Shown: positions 15,773 through 24,060 of the stretch, piece by piece
Layout: every line of letters begins with the position of its first letter
Numbering within the stretch: position 1 is the stretch's first letter
Translations under genes and position numbers: made by a program
Source of the DNA: Nocardioides iriomotensis
GTDB taxonomy: Bacteria; Actinomycetota; Actinomycetes; Propionibacteriales; Nocardioidaceae
DNA length: 64,000 nt
NCBI RefSeq assembly: GCF_004168035.1
Contig: NZ_SDPU01000027.1
Span: forward strand, 1 to 64,000
Direction: 5' to 3'
The notes under the pieces: model-generated
Told to the model about the DNA's origin: nothing
Seen by the model: only the letters and a program-made list of their open reading frames with translations
Databases searched by the model: none

Positions 15773-16276
15773 ATGACGACCACCGAGCAGCCCGCGCGCA
15801 CCCGCACCACGTCCTGGGAGGACCCGATGGCGGCGGTCCGGGCTGCCCGGGGCCGCACCGGCCTGGAGCTGATGGAGGCGCTCGTGCGCGGCGAGTTCCC
15901 GCCTCCCCCGATCGCCGAGACGCTCGGCTTCACGCTGCGCGACGTGGCCAAGGGTGACGTGACGTTCGTGCTCGAGCCGGGTGAGCACCTGTACAACCCG
16001 ATCGGGTCGGTGCACGGCGGCGCCTACGCGACGCTGCTCGACTCCGCGTGCGGCTGCGCGGTGCACACGATGCTTCCCGAGGGCGTCGGCTACACCAGCC
16101 TCGACCTAACGGTGAAGTTCCTCGGCGCCATCCGGGCCGACACCGGTCCGGTGCTGTGCCGAGGCACGGTCACGCACCTCGGCCGCCGGACGGTGCTGGC
16201 CGAGGCGACGCTCACGGCCGAGGACGGCCGGCTGCTGGCGACGGCGACGAGCAGCTGCCTGATCCTGGCGCCGTAG
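15773..16276 (+). CDS. PaaI-type hotdog thioesterase
   Basis: This 167-residue protein has a hotdog fold with the PaaI signature GSVHGGAYATLLDSACGCAV at about residues 82-101, where the HGG loop and the acidic residue sit. SLDLTVKFLGAI and GTVTHLGRRTVLAEA follow. Such enzymes hydrolyse acyl- or aryl-CoA thioesters. The ATG at 15773 is 7 nt after a -10 box, so the mRNA is probably leaderless. It is divergent from the HxlR regulator, which suggests induction by a reactive aromatic or electrophilic compound (inference). Confidence 0.9.
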   Translation: MTTTEQPARTRTTSWEDPMAAVRAARGRTGLELMEALVRGEFPPPPIAETLGFTLRDVAKGDVTFVLEPGEHLYNPIGSVHGGAYATLLDSACGCAVHTMLPEGVGYTSLDLTVKFLGAIRADTGPVLCRGTVTHLGRRTVLAEATLTAEDGRLLATATSSCLILAP

Positions 16277-16293
16277 CGCCGGCCCGGGCGGCA

Positions 16294-17400
16294 TCACTCC
16301 TCGTCGTCGGAGGAGGCCTCGCCGTGCGTGCCGGGCCGCGGCGCCCACGGCAGCTCCTGCGAGGGCCGCACCACGATGAGCTTGTCGCCGCGCACCAGCT
16401 GGGTGACGGCGGGGTCGAAGTAGCGGTGCACCGTGCCGTCGCGCACGACCGCGATCACCTGGTCGGGCAGGCTCTGCGGCGGCTTGCCGACCTCGGGCAC
16501 GAGCAGCTCGCGCTCGGCGACCTCGAGCCCCTCGCCGTACGTCAGCAGGTCCTCCATCACCGACCCGAGCGTCGGGCTCAGCGTCGACAGGCCGAGCAGC
16601 CGGCCGACCGCGTCGGAGGAGGTGACGACGGAGTCGGCGCCGCTCTGCCGCACCAGCTCGATGTTGTCCGACTCGCGGACCGCGGCGACGACGTACGCGT
16701 CGGGGTTGAGCTGCCGCACGTTGAGCGTCGACAGCACCGTCGAGTCGTCGCGGTCGGTGGTGATGATCACCTGGCTGGCGCGCGCGACACCGGCCCGGCG
16801 CAGCACCTCGCGACGGGTCGCGTCGCCGGTGACGACCGCGAGGCCGTCGGCGTGCGCCTCGCCCAGCGCGGTGGTCGACGGGTCGACGATCACGATGGCC
16901 TCCTTGTCGAGGCCGTTGTTGATCAGCGTGTCGACCGCGCTGCGGCCCTTGGTGCCGTAGCCGATGACGACGACGTGCTCGTCCATGTGCTTCCTCCAGC
17001 GGGCCACCCGCAGCAGCTCGCGGCCCTGGGTGGCGAGGACCTCGATGGTGGTACCGATCAGCAGCACCAGGAACGCGATGCGCAGCGGCGTGATCAGGAA
17101 CGCGTTGACCAGCCTCGCCGTGTCGGAGACCGGCGCGATGTCGCCGTACCCGGTCGTGCTCAGCGTCACCGTCGTGTAGTAGATCGAGTCGACCAGGCTG
17201 ACCTCGCCGGTCGGGTCGTTGTTGTCGTGGTAGCCGTCCCGGTCGAAGTAGACGAGCGCGACGGTGAACGTCAGCAGCGCCACCGCGAGCAGCAGCCGAC
17301 GGGTGAGCTCCCAGACCGGGGAACGGACGATCGCCGGGAGCCGAACGCGGCCCCGGGCGTCGTCGTTCAGCTCGTCGACCACGGCAGGAATGTACGGCAC
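16294..17400 (-). CDS. two-TM potassium channel with RCK (TrkA-N/TrkA-C) domain
   Basis: This 368-residue channel subunit has two membrane helices (about 35-55 and 102-122) around a pore loop with the K+ selectivity filter TLSTTGYGDIAP. A cytoplasmic TrkA-N Rossmann domain follows (VVVIGYGTKGRSAVDTL at about 144-160), then a TrkA-C-like end (about 285-355). It is a KefB/MthK-type channel gated by a nucleotide or ion at the RCK domain. The start is ATG; the gene stands alone, 12 nt before the next minus-strand gene ends. Confidence 0.93.
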   Translation of the reverse strand: MPYIPAVVDELNDDARGRVRLPAIVRSPVWELTRRLLLAVALLTFTVALVYFDRDGYHDNNDPTGEVSLVDSIYYTTVTLSTTGYGDIAPVSDTARLVNAFLITPLRIAFLVLLIGTTIEVLATQGRELLRVARWRKHMDEHVVVIGYGTKGRSAVDTLINNGLDKEAIVIVDPSTTALGEAHADGLAVVTGDATRREVLRRAGVARASQVIITTDRDDSTVLSTLNVRQLNPDAYVVAAVRESDNIELVRQSGADSVVTSSDAVGRLLGLSTLSPTLGSVMEDLLTYGEGLEVAERELLVPEVGKPPQSLPDQVIAVVRDGTVHRYFDPAVTQLVRGDKLIVVRPSQELPWAPRPGTHGEASSDDEE

Positions 17401-17412
17401 CGGGGGCCGCTG

Positions 17413-17775
17413 TCAGCGCACCACGTCGCCGTAGATGACGGTCGCCGGAGCCTCGCCGTCCGGACCGCTCGCGTCGGCTCCCCCGGCGGCCACCGACACG
17501 AACCGGAATTCGTCGCCCTTCTGCGGGGTGTCCCCCGTGCCCTGGGTGCGCCGCCAGGTCCCGCAGAGCCGGCCGTCGACGACCGCGCCCTCCTGGCCGT
17601 CGATGCCCGAGCCGCGCAGGCAGAGCCGGCTGGTCGCGGGGTCGTAGCTGGCCACCTCCGCCGTCGTGCGCGTCGCGGTGTCCGGGGCGAGCACGGCTCC
17701 GAGGAGGTAGCCGCCCAGCACGCAGATCGCGCCGCCCGCGAGTGCCACGGGCGTGGGGAGGTTGACGTTTCCCAT
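17413..17775 (-). CDS. small exported or membrane-anchored hypothetical protein
   Basis: This 120-residue protein has a single N-terminal hydrophobic segment (about 8-30) followed by a soluble outer domain. That domain has two cysteines (SRLCLRGSG and DGRLCGTW) that could form a disulfide, and short beta-strand-like stretches. I do not recognise the family. The ATG at 17773-17775 lies 7 nt after TAGTTT (17783-17788, minus strand), which argues for a leaderless transcript and for this start over longer in-frame ones. Confidence 0.65.
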   Translation of the reverse strand: MGNVNLPTPVALAGGAICVLGGYLLGAVLAPDTATRTTAEVASYDPATSRLCLRGSGIDGQEGAVVDGRLCGTWRRTQGTGDTPQKGDEFRFVSVAAGGADASGPDGEAPATVIYGDVVR

Positions 17776-17798
17776 ACGGGACAAACTACGCGGTCGTC

Positions 17799-18350
17799 CT
17801 ACCCCCGACGGCGCAGCCCCACGGAGTCGAACCGCCAGAACACGTCGGGGTAGACCAGGGCCCCGGTCGGACGCGGGTCGAGGGCGTCGTACGCCGGCAG
17901 CAGCACCCCCTGGAAGGCCGGCTCGGGGATCCGCTCCGACGGCGAGGTGAAGCCCCACTGGGCGGCCGGATGCCAGCCGATCCGCCGGTAGTACGCCGGG
18001 TCACCCTCGAGGAACACGACGGGCTCGTCCCGGGTCCGCATCACGTCGAGCGTCTCGCCGACGAGCGCCCGCCCGATCCCCTGGCGCTGCCGGTCCGGGC
18101 GCACCGAGAGCGGGCTCAGCACCAGCACGTCGACGACCCGGTCCGGCGCGTCGACCCAGGCGCGGGTGTAGCTCACGTGGCCGACGACCTCACCGGCCTC
18201 CTCGGCCACGTACGACAGCCCGAGCCAGGCGACGGAGGTGCGCAGGCCGCGCAGCAGCCGCGGCACCTTCTCACCGCCGAACGCTGCCCGGGCCACCTCC
18301 TCGACGGCGCCGACCTCGTCCTCGTGCTCCGGGCGGACGGTGAGGCTCAA
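17799..18350 (-). CDS. GNAT-family N-acetyltransferase
   Basis: This 183-residue acetyl-CoA-dependent acyltransferase has motif A as SVRPDRQRQGIGRALVGETL at about residues 83-102, containing the Q/R-x-x-G-x-G/A pyrophosphate loop. It is followed by FLEGDPAYYRRIGWHPA, typical of the YhbS-like GNAT group. The only in-frame start near the rsgA stop is TTG at 18348-18350, overlapping it as TTGA, so translation is coupled to rsgA. The substrate is unknown. Confidence 0.85.
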   Translation of the reverse strand: MSLTVRPEHEDEVGAVEEVARAAFGGEKVPRLLRGLRTSVAWLGLSYVAEEAGEVVGHVSYTRAWVDAPDRVVDVLVLSPLSVRPDRQRQGIGRALVGETLDVMRTRDEPVVFLEGDPAYYRRIGWHPAAQWGFTSPSERIPEPAFQGVLLPAYDALDPRPTGALVYPDVFWRFDSVGLRRRG

Positions 18351-19363
18351 CCGCGGTCCTTCCGTTTGCGCTGGCGCCGGACGTGCCGGCGTGCGGCCAT
18401 CGCGGCCGTCTCCTTGGTCAGCTGCACGTAGCTCTCCCACCGGCGCTGCGGCAACGTGCCGTCGGCGAGCGCGGCGAGCACCTGGCAGCCCGGCTCGCTG
18501 CGGTGCGCGCAGTCGTCGAACCGGCACCGGGCGGCCAGCGCGTCGATGTCGGCGAACGTGTGGGCGATGCCCTCCTCGGCCTCGAACATCCCGAGGCTGC
18601 GGAGGCCGGGCGTGTCGATCACGGCGCCCCCGCCGGGCAGCAGGACGAGCTCGCGTCGTACCGACGTGTGCCGGCCGCGCCCGTCGTCGCGGATCTCGCG
18701 GGTGGGCAGCACCTCCGCCCCGACGAGCGCGTTGGTCAGCGAGGACTTGCCGTGCCCCGACGTGCCGACCAGGGCGAGCGTGGCGTGGCCGTCGACGAGC
18801 TCGCGGACCCGGTCGAGGCCGAGCCCGGTGCGGGAGCTGACCTGGATGACCTCGACGTCCGGCGCCAGCCGTCGTACGTCGTCCGCCACCTCGTCGCCGT
18901 CGGCGACTAGGTCGGCCTTGGTGAGCAGCAGCACGGGACGAGCGCCGCTCTGCCAGGCCATCGCCAGAAGCCGCTCGATGCGGCTCTCGGCCGGGAGCGG
19001 GTGCAGCGCGACGACGACCCCGACGAGGTCGACGTTGGCGCAGACGACCTGCCCCTCGGCGGCCTTGCCGGCGGTCGACCGCACGACCGCGGTCCGGCGC
19101 GGCAGGACGTGCTCGACGGTCACCCGGTGGTCGGGCCAGGTCCGCACCACGCACCAGTCGCCGGCGCACGGCGCCTCGGTCGGGTCGTGGGCGACCCGTT
19201 GCAGGACCGGCGCACCCCAGGAAGCGCGCACCGGTCCCTGCTCGGTGAGCACGCTCGCGACGCCCCGGTCGACCCGCACGACGCGGCCGACGGCGGCGTC
19301 CGCGGCGTCCCACGGGGCGAAGGACGCAGCCGTGGCCGCGTCGTAACCGATCATCTCGAGCAC
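18347..19363 (-). CDS. rsgA: ribosome small-subunit GTPase RsgA
   Basis: This 338-residue circularly permuted GTPase helps mature the 30S subunit. An N-terminal OB-fold (about 25-90) is followed by the permuted motifs: G4 LTKAD (148-151), then G1 GTSGHGKSS (199-207), then G3 DTPG (250-253). A C-terminal zinc site has Cys280, Cys285, His287 and Cys293 in C-x4-C-x-H-x5-C spacing. The start is GTG at 19361-19363, 6 nt after TAGATT (leaderless); an ATG three codons in is the alternative. It is cotranscribed with the GNAT gene. Confidence 0.95.
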   Translation of the reverse strand: MLEMIGYDAATAASFAPWDAADAAVGRVVRVDRGVASVLTEQGPVRASWGAPVLQRVAHDPTEAPCAGDWCVVRTWPDHRVTVEHVLPRRTAVVRSTAGKAAEGQVVCANVDLVGVVVALHPLPAESRIERLLAMAWQSGARPVLLLTKADLVADGDEVADDVRRLAPDVEVIQVSSRTGLGLDRVRELVDGHATLALVGTSGHGKSSLTNALVGAEVLPTREIRDDGRGRHTSVRRELVLLPGGGAVIDTPGLRSLGMFEAEEGIAHTFADIDALAARCRFDDCAHRSEPGCQVLAALADGTLPQRRWESYVQLTKETAAMAARRHVRRQRKRKDRG

Positions 19364-19416
19364 GGCTGGAATCTACGTTCCTGTCGCCGCGACCGGCACC
19401 CCAATTTCGGGGAGTG

Positions 19417-20508
19417 TCAGTGGCGGCCGGGACCGGGAGTGCCGGGGCGGCCCGAGGGCGGCTCGAGCTCGTCGGCTGCCTCGGAGACCTGCTGCAGGAC
19501 GACGGTCTCCTCGCCGGAGTCGGGGAACTTCTCCTGCTCCTCCTCCAGCCGGCGCAGCCGCGGCAGCATGGCGGTCAGCCGCAGCCGGCGGGCGACCTCC
19601 ATCCGGGCCTGCGCGGTCTCGCTCTCGGGCCACACCCGGTCGAAGGCGGCGTTGAGCGCGGCGCCGATCAGCACCGCGATCGAGAGCAGGTACAGCCACA
19701 GCATCACGACGATCGGGGAGGCCAGCGGGCCGTAGATCGAGGTGGACTCCCCCGCCGTCACCGTCAGCACCCAGCGCAGCACGTAGGACCCGAGGATCCA
19801 CATCAGCATCGTGAGCGCGGCGCCGGGGATGTTGTAGCGCCAGGACGTCCGGACCGGCACGGACACGTGGTAGAGCGTGGCCAGGAAGCAGATGCACAGC
19901 ACGATGACGGTCGGCCAGTAGAAGCCGACCACGAAGTCGAACCGCTCCGGCAGCAGCCGCTTGATCAGGCGCGGCCCGGCGACGACCAGCGGGATGGTCA
20001 CGGCGCCGGTGACCAGGCCCATGACGTACAGGCCGAACGAGAGCACCCGGGTCCGTACGATGCCACGGTGGCCGCCGAGCCCGTACATGATCGTGATGGT
20101 GTCGACGAAGACGTTCAGCGCCCGGGAGCCGGACCACAGCGCGAGGATGAAGCCGATGGAGATGACGTCGAAGCGGCCCGGCCCGAAGACGTCGTTGAGG
20201 GTCGGCCGGATGACCGCGTCGACGGTGGTCTCGGTCAGCGCCCGCGACGCCAGCTCGAGGATCGAGTCGCGCACCTGCTGGACCTGCGGGCGGCTGAAGC
20301 TGTCGAAGACGTAGCCGATCGAGCCGGCCAGACCGAAGACCAGGGGTGGCAGCGACAGCAGCGCGAAGAACGCAGCCTCGGCGGCGAGGCCGGTGACGCG
20401 GTTGCGGAAGCAGGTGCCGACGGTCGACACCACCAGACGCCACGCGGCGTCCCGGACGGTCAACAAGCGGCTCGCCCAGACACCGGGGCTCACCACCTCG
20501 CCTGCCAT
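19417..20508 (-). CDS. YihY/BrkB-family inner membrane protein
   Basis: This 363-residue protein has about six membrane helices. It shows the YihY/BrkB pattern: AAEAAFFALLSLPPLVFGLAG early, ALWSGSRALNVFVDTITIMYG in the middle, and a late SIYGPLASPIVVMLWLYL loop. A charged cytoplasmic tail of about 70 residues follows, rich in Arg and Glu. The role of the family is unsettled (once misnamed ribonuclease BN). The ATG lies 17 bp from the divergent aidB-like ATG, and both starts have overlapping -10 boxes. Confidence 0.9.
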   Translation of the reverse strand: MAGEVVSPGVWASRLLTVRDAAWRLVVSTVGTCFRNRVTGLAAEAAFFALLSLPPLVFGLAGSIGYVFDSFSRPQVQQVRDSILELASRALTETTVDAVIRPTLNDVFGPGRFDVISIGFILALWSGSRALNVFVDTITIMYGLGGHRGIVRTRVLSFGLYVMGLVTGAVTIPLVVAGPRLIKRLLPERFDFVVGFYWPTVIVLCICFLATLYHVSVPVRTSWRYNIPGAALTMLMWILGSYVLRWVLTVTAGESTSIYGPLASPIVVMLWLYLLSIAVLIGAALNAAFDRVWPESETAQARMEVARRLRLTAMLPRLRRLEEEQEKFPDSGEETVVLQQVSEAADELEPPSGRPGTPGPGRH

Positions 20509-20525
20509 GGCAATACCGTAACGAC
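20509..20525. promoter_or_regulatory. overlapping divergent leaderless promoters
   Basis: Only 17 bp separate the two start codons. On the + strand TACCGT (20514-20519) lies 6 nt before ATG 20526; on the minus strand TACGGT (20520-20515) lies 6 nt before ATG 20508. The two -10 boxes share five base pairs, so the promoters should exclude each other. Confidence 0.7.
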
Positions 20526-22160
20526 ATGGCCGCCGACATCCGGGACGTCACGAACCAACCGCCGCTGCTTGTCGACCACAACACCGTCACCTCCGACCTC
20601 GCCCTGGTCGACGCGGTGACGCGGCACGCGTCACCCGACGTGGTGGCCGACCTGGCGGCGCTCGGCGCCCAGGCGAGCAGCGCGGAGGCCCGCGAGCACG
20701 GCCTCCTGGCCAACCAGAACGAGCCCGTGCTCACGCCGTACGACCGCTACGGGCACCGTGTCGACGAGGTCCGCTTCCACCCGTCGTGGCACTGGCTGAT
20801 GAAGCGCGGCGTCGGGCACGGCCTGGCGGCGACGCCCTGGACCTCCGACTCCCCGCACCCGCACGTGCGGCGGGCGGCCGGGTTCTTCGCGTGGTCGCCG
20901 ACCGAGCCGGGCCACGGCTGCCCCATCTCCATGACGTACGCCGCCGTGCCGGCGCTGCGCGTCGACGACGCGATCGCCAAGGAGTGGACGCCGCGGCTGG
21001 CGTCCACGAGCTACGACTTCGGCCTGCGCCCCGCGGCCGACAAGCGCGGAGCACTCGCCGGCATGGGGATGACCGAGAAGCAGGGCGGCTCGGACGTGCG
21101 GGCCAACGTGACGACCGCGACCCCCACGTCGGTCGACGGCGAGTACACCCTCGCGGGGCACAAGTGGTTCACGTCCGCGCCGATGAACGACGTGTTCCTC
21201 GTGCTCGCGCAGGCGCCCGGGGGGCTGACCTGCTTCCTGGTGCCGCGCGTCCTCGCCGACGGCAGCCGCAACCAGCTCGACGTCGTACGGCTCAAGGACA
21301 AGCTCGGCAACCGCTCCAACGCCTCGTCGGAGCTGGAGTTCCGCACCACGTGGGCGCAGCGGCTGGGTGACGAGGGCCGCGGCGTCCGCACGATCATCGA
21401 GATGGTCGCCGCGACCCGCCTCGACTGCGTGCTCGGCTCGGCGTCGCTGATGCGGCGGGCGCTGGCCGAGGCATCCTGGCACGTCGCCCACCGTTCGGCG
21501 TTCGGCGGGCTGCTCGCCGACAAGCCGCTGATGCAGAACGTCGTCGCGGACCTCGCCGTCGAGTCCGAGGCGGCCACCGCGCTCGCGATCCGCCTGGCGG
21601 CCGCGGTCGACCGGGCCGACGACCCGCACGAGGCGGCGCTGCGCCGGATCGCGCTGCCGCTCGCGAAGTTCTGGGTCTGCAAGCGCACGCCGGCGATGGT
21701 GGCGGAGGCGCTGGAGTGCCTCGGCGGCAACGGCTACGTCGAGGAGTCGGCGATGCCGCTGCTGTTCCGCGAGTCGCCGCTGAACTCCATCTGGGAGGGC
21801 TCGGGCAACGTCAACGCCCTCGACGTGCTCCGCGCCCTCTCCCGCGAGCCCGAGGTGCTCGAGGCGTGGATCACCGAGGTCGGTCTCGCCCAGGGCGAGG
21901 ACCCGCGGCTCGACCGAGCGGTGCACGCCGTCCTCGAGCAGCTCGCGGACAGCACGACCCTGGAGGTCGGCGCGCGGCGGCTGGCCGGCCAGATGGCGGC
22001 CTGCCTGCAGGGCGCGCTGCTCGTGCGGTTCGCCCCGGCCGAGGTGGCCGACGCGTTCTGCGCCAGCCGGCTGGGCTCGGGGTACGGCGGCACGTTCGGC
22101 ACGCTCCCCGTGGGCACCGACCTGGCCGCGATCGTGCGCCGCGCGACGCCTCTCGGGTGA
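20526..22160 (+). CDS. AidB-like acyl-CoA dehydrogenase
   Basis: This 544-residue flavoprotein has the length and layout of AidB rather than of classical 380-residue acyl-CoA dehydrogenases. It has a long N-terminal extension, the TEKQGGSDVRANVT flavin block at about 180-193, HKWFTSAPMNDVFLVLAQ, and the C-terminal GGNGYVEESAMP loop near 400. A Cys/Arg-rich end follows that in AidB contributes to DNA contact. AidB belongs to the alkylation response in E. coli and has weak isovaleryl-CoA dehydrogenase activity; the true role here is unknown. Leaderless ATG start. The 3' end meets glyA through an inverted repeat. Confidence 0.88.
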   Translation: MAADIRDVTNQPPLLVDHNTVTSDLALVDAVTRHASPDVVADLAALGAQASSAEAREHGLLANQNEPVLTPYDRYGHRVDEVRFHPSWHWLMKRGVGHGLAATPWTSDSPHPHVRRAAGFFAWSPTEPGHGCPISMTYAAVPALRVDDAIAKEWTPRLASTSYDFGLRPAADKRGALAGMGMTEKQGGSDVRANVTTATPTSVDGEYTLAGHKWFTSAPMNDVFLVLAQAPGGLTCFLVPRVLADGSRNQLDVVRLKDKLGNRSNASSELEFRTTWAQRLGDEGRGVRTIIEMVAATRLDCVLGSASLMRRALAEASWHVAHRSAFGGLLADKPLMQNVVADLAVESEAATALAIRLAAAVDRADDPHEAALRRIALPLAKFWVCKRTPAMVAEALECLGGNGYVEESAMPLLFRESPLNSIWEGSGNVNALDVLRALSREPEVLEAWITEVGLAQGEDPRLDRAVHAVLEQLADSTTLEVGARRLAGQMAACLQGALLVRFAPAEVADAFCASRLGSGYGGTFGTLPVGTDLAAIVRRATPLG

Positions 22161-22172
22161 TCGAGCCCACCG

Positions 22173-22220
22173 GGTGATCGAGTTTGTCGAGATCACTCAG
22201 TGGTCTCGACGAGCTCGACC
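22173..22220. repeat. REP-like inverted pair between convergent genes
   Basis: GATCGAGTTTGTCGAGATCAC and the reverse-oriented GTGGTCTCGACGAGCTCGACC are two copies of one repeat, head to head with TCA between them. Every difference is a transition, so the RNA hairpin stays paired through G-U wobbles. It lies between aidB and glyA and could terminate both. Confidence 0.65.
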
Positions 22221-22230
22221 AGCCGAAGGG

Positions 22231-23712
22231 TCAGCTGAGCTCGAGCCCCGGGTAGAGCGGGTGCTTGTCGAGCAGCTCCGCGCTCGCCGCCTTGGTGCGG
22301 TCGGCGACACCGTCGCCGAGGACGTAGGACGCCTTCGACGGACCGCCGGCCTTGGTCGTTCCCGGCTTGGTGTTGGCCAGCACGTCGACGATCAGCTCGG
22401 CGACCTTGTCGAACTCGTCGTGGCCGAAGCCGCGCGTGGTCAGTGCCGGCGTGCCGAGTCGGACGCCGGAGGTGTACCAGGCGCCGTTGGGGTCGGCCGG
22501 CACCGAGTTCCGGTTGGTGACGACGCCGGCGTCGAGCAGGGCCGACTCGGCCTGGCGGCCGGTGAGCCCGAACGACGACACGTCGAGCAGCACGATGTGG
22601 TTGTCGGTGCCGCTGGTGACGAGGTTGGCGCCGCGGGTGAGGAAGCCCTCGGCCAGCGACTTGGCGTTGCCCGCGATCTGCTGGGCGTAGTCCTGGAACG
22701 CCGGCTGACGGGCCTCGGCGAGCGCGACCGCCTTCGCCGCCATCACGTGGGACAGCGGGCCGCCGAGCACCATCGGGCAGCCACGGTCCACCGAGGAGGC
22801 GAACTCCTCCTGGGCCAGCACCAGGCCGCCGCGCGGGCCGCGCAGCGACTTGTGCGTCGTGGTCGTCGTGACGTGCGCGAACGGCACCGGGTCCTCGTCG
22901 CCGGTGAACACCTTGCCGGCCACGAGCCCGGCGAAGTGCGCCATGTCGACCATGAGGGTCGCACCGACCTCGTCGGCGATCTCCCGCATCTTGGCGAAGT
23001 TCACCCGACGCGGGTACGCCGAGTAGCCGGCGACCAGCACGAGCGGCCGGAACTCCTTGGCCTTCGCGCGCACCGCGTCGTAGTCGAGCAGCCCCGTTGC
23101 CGGGTCGGTGCCGTACTGCTGCTGGTGGAACATCTTGCCGCTGATGTTCGGCCGGAAACCGTGGGTCAGGTGGCCGCCCGCGTCGAGGCTCATGCCGAGC
23201 AGGCGCTGGTTGCCGAGCTCGTGGCGCAGCGTCTCCCAGTCGCCCTCGGACAGCTCGTTGACGTTCTTGACCGCGTGCTTCTCGAGCGCGGGGGTCTCGA
23301 CGCGGTGGGCCAGGATCGACCAGAACGCGACCAGGTTGGCGTCGATGCCGGAGTGCGGCTGGGCGTAGGCGTACGGCGCACCGAAGAGCTCGCGCGCGTG
23401 CTCGGCCGCGAGTGCCTCGACGGTGTCGACGTTCTGGCAGCCGGCGTAGAAGCGGTGGCCGACCGTGCCCTCGGCGTACTTGTCGGAGAACCAGCTGCCC
23501 ATGGTCAGCAGCACCGCCGGCGAGGCGTAGTTCTCGGACGCGATCAGCTTCAGCGAGGCCCGCTGGTCGCGGAGCTCGGCGCGTGTGGCCTCTGCCACAC
23601 GGGGCTCGACGGCCGCGATCACCTGGAGGGCGGCGTCGTACGCGGCGCTCGCGGTCGCGTTGGCGGTGTTTCCGCCCTGAACGGGGGTGTTCTCGGTGCT
23701 CGGCGCGCTCAT
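22231..23712 (-). CDS. glyA: serine hydroxymethyltransferase (long form)
   Basis: This 493-residue PLP enzyme interconverts serine and glycine with tetrahydrofolate, feeding one-carbon metabolism. The PLP-lysine block is [15 protein letters not shown] near residue 285, the early SENYASPAV block is near 75, and the glycine-rich FAGLVAGKV is present. It is longer than the usual 420-430 residues, with an N-terminal extension and internal insertions, as in a subgroup of actinobacterial GlyA proteins. ATG at 23710-23712 lies 7 nt after TAGGGT (leaderless), which excludes a longer frame upstream. Confidence 0.95.
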   Translation of the reverse strand: MSAPSTENTPVQGGNTANATASAAYDAALQVIAAVEPRVAEATRAELRDQRASLKLIASENYASPAVLLTMGSWFSDKYAEGTVGHRFYAGCQNVDTVEALAAEHARELFGAPYAYAQPHSGIDANLVAFWSILAHRVETPALEKHAVKNVNELSEGDWETLRHELGNQRLLGMSLDAGGHLTHGFRPNISGKMFHQQQYGTDPATGLLDYDAVRAKAKEFRPLVLVAGYSAYPRRVNFAKMREIADEVGATLMVDMAHFAGLVAGKVFTGDEDPVPFAHVTTTTTHKSLRGPRGGLVLAQEEFASSVDRGCPMVLGGPLSHVMAAKAVALAEARQPAFQDYAQQIAGNAKSLAEGFLTRGANLVTSGTDNHIVLLDVSSFGLTGRQAESALLDAGVVTNRNSVPADPNGAWYTSGVRLGTPALTTRGFGHDEFDKVAELIVDVLANTKPGTTKAGGPSKASYVLGDGVADRTKAASAELLDKHPLYPGLELS

Positions 23713-23783
23713 GGGGTCCACCCTAGTGACCGGCCCCGTCGGCGACTCCCCGCCGTTCCGGCGTACCAAATAGTGGATATGCG

Positions 23784-23798
23784 TCTCATTGCATGAGA
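23784..23798. promoter_or_regulatory. short dyad upstream of the sulfur leader
   Basis: TCTCAT-TGC-ATGAGA is a perfect 6-bp dyad with a 3-nt centre, 45 bp before the leader peptide start. It may be an operator for the sulfur operon. Confidence 0.4.
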
Positions 23799-23842
23799 TT
23801 CGGGTTTGTGGCGAGGCCGTCCGGCCCCTGAGACTTCAGTCC

Positions 23843-23938
23843 ATGATCACTGCTGCAACGACGACGCACCTCGTGGCTCGGCGCCACGTGGACCTCGGTC
23901 GTACGCGCAGCATGATGTGTATGCACTGGCACCGCTGA
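23843..23938 (+). CDS. cysteine-responsive leader peptide (putative)
   Basis: This 31-residue ORF starts MITAATTTHLVA, contains RRHVDLGR and ends SMMCMHWHR. The RRHVDL core followed by a late Cys is the pattern of the short actinobacterial leader peptides found upstream of sulfur-assimilation genes. Ribosome pausing at the Cys codon (residue 26) when charged tRNA-Cys is scarce would change folding of the downstream leader. It ends 122 bp before the sulfite reductase ATG. No strong Shine-Dalgarno site is visible. The assignment rests on motif and position; the mechanism is inference. Confidence 0.7.
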   Translation: MITAATTTHLVARRHVDLGRTRSMMCMHWHR

Positions 23939-23953
23939 ACCGCCCTCTGACCT

Positions 23954-24057
23954 TCTTCCCTCGTCAGCCGGGCGCGCGGTTCGCCGGCGTGCACCTCGAC
24001 AACGGTGTCGGGACGGATCCCTGCGACTCGTGCGTCTTCCCTCGTCAGGAAACGTGA
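23954..24057 (+). promoter_or_regulatory. leader region between uORF and sulfite reductase
   Basis: A 14-bp direct repeat, TCTTCCCTCGTCAG, occurs at 23954-23967 and 24035-24048. The second copy runs into AGGAA, the probable ribosome-binding site, and can form TTCC-N7-GGAA, which would hide it. The first copy could compete for a pairing partner. Confidence 0.45.
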
Positions 24058-24060
24058 GAC

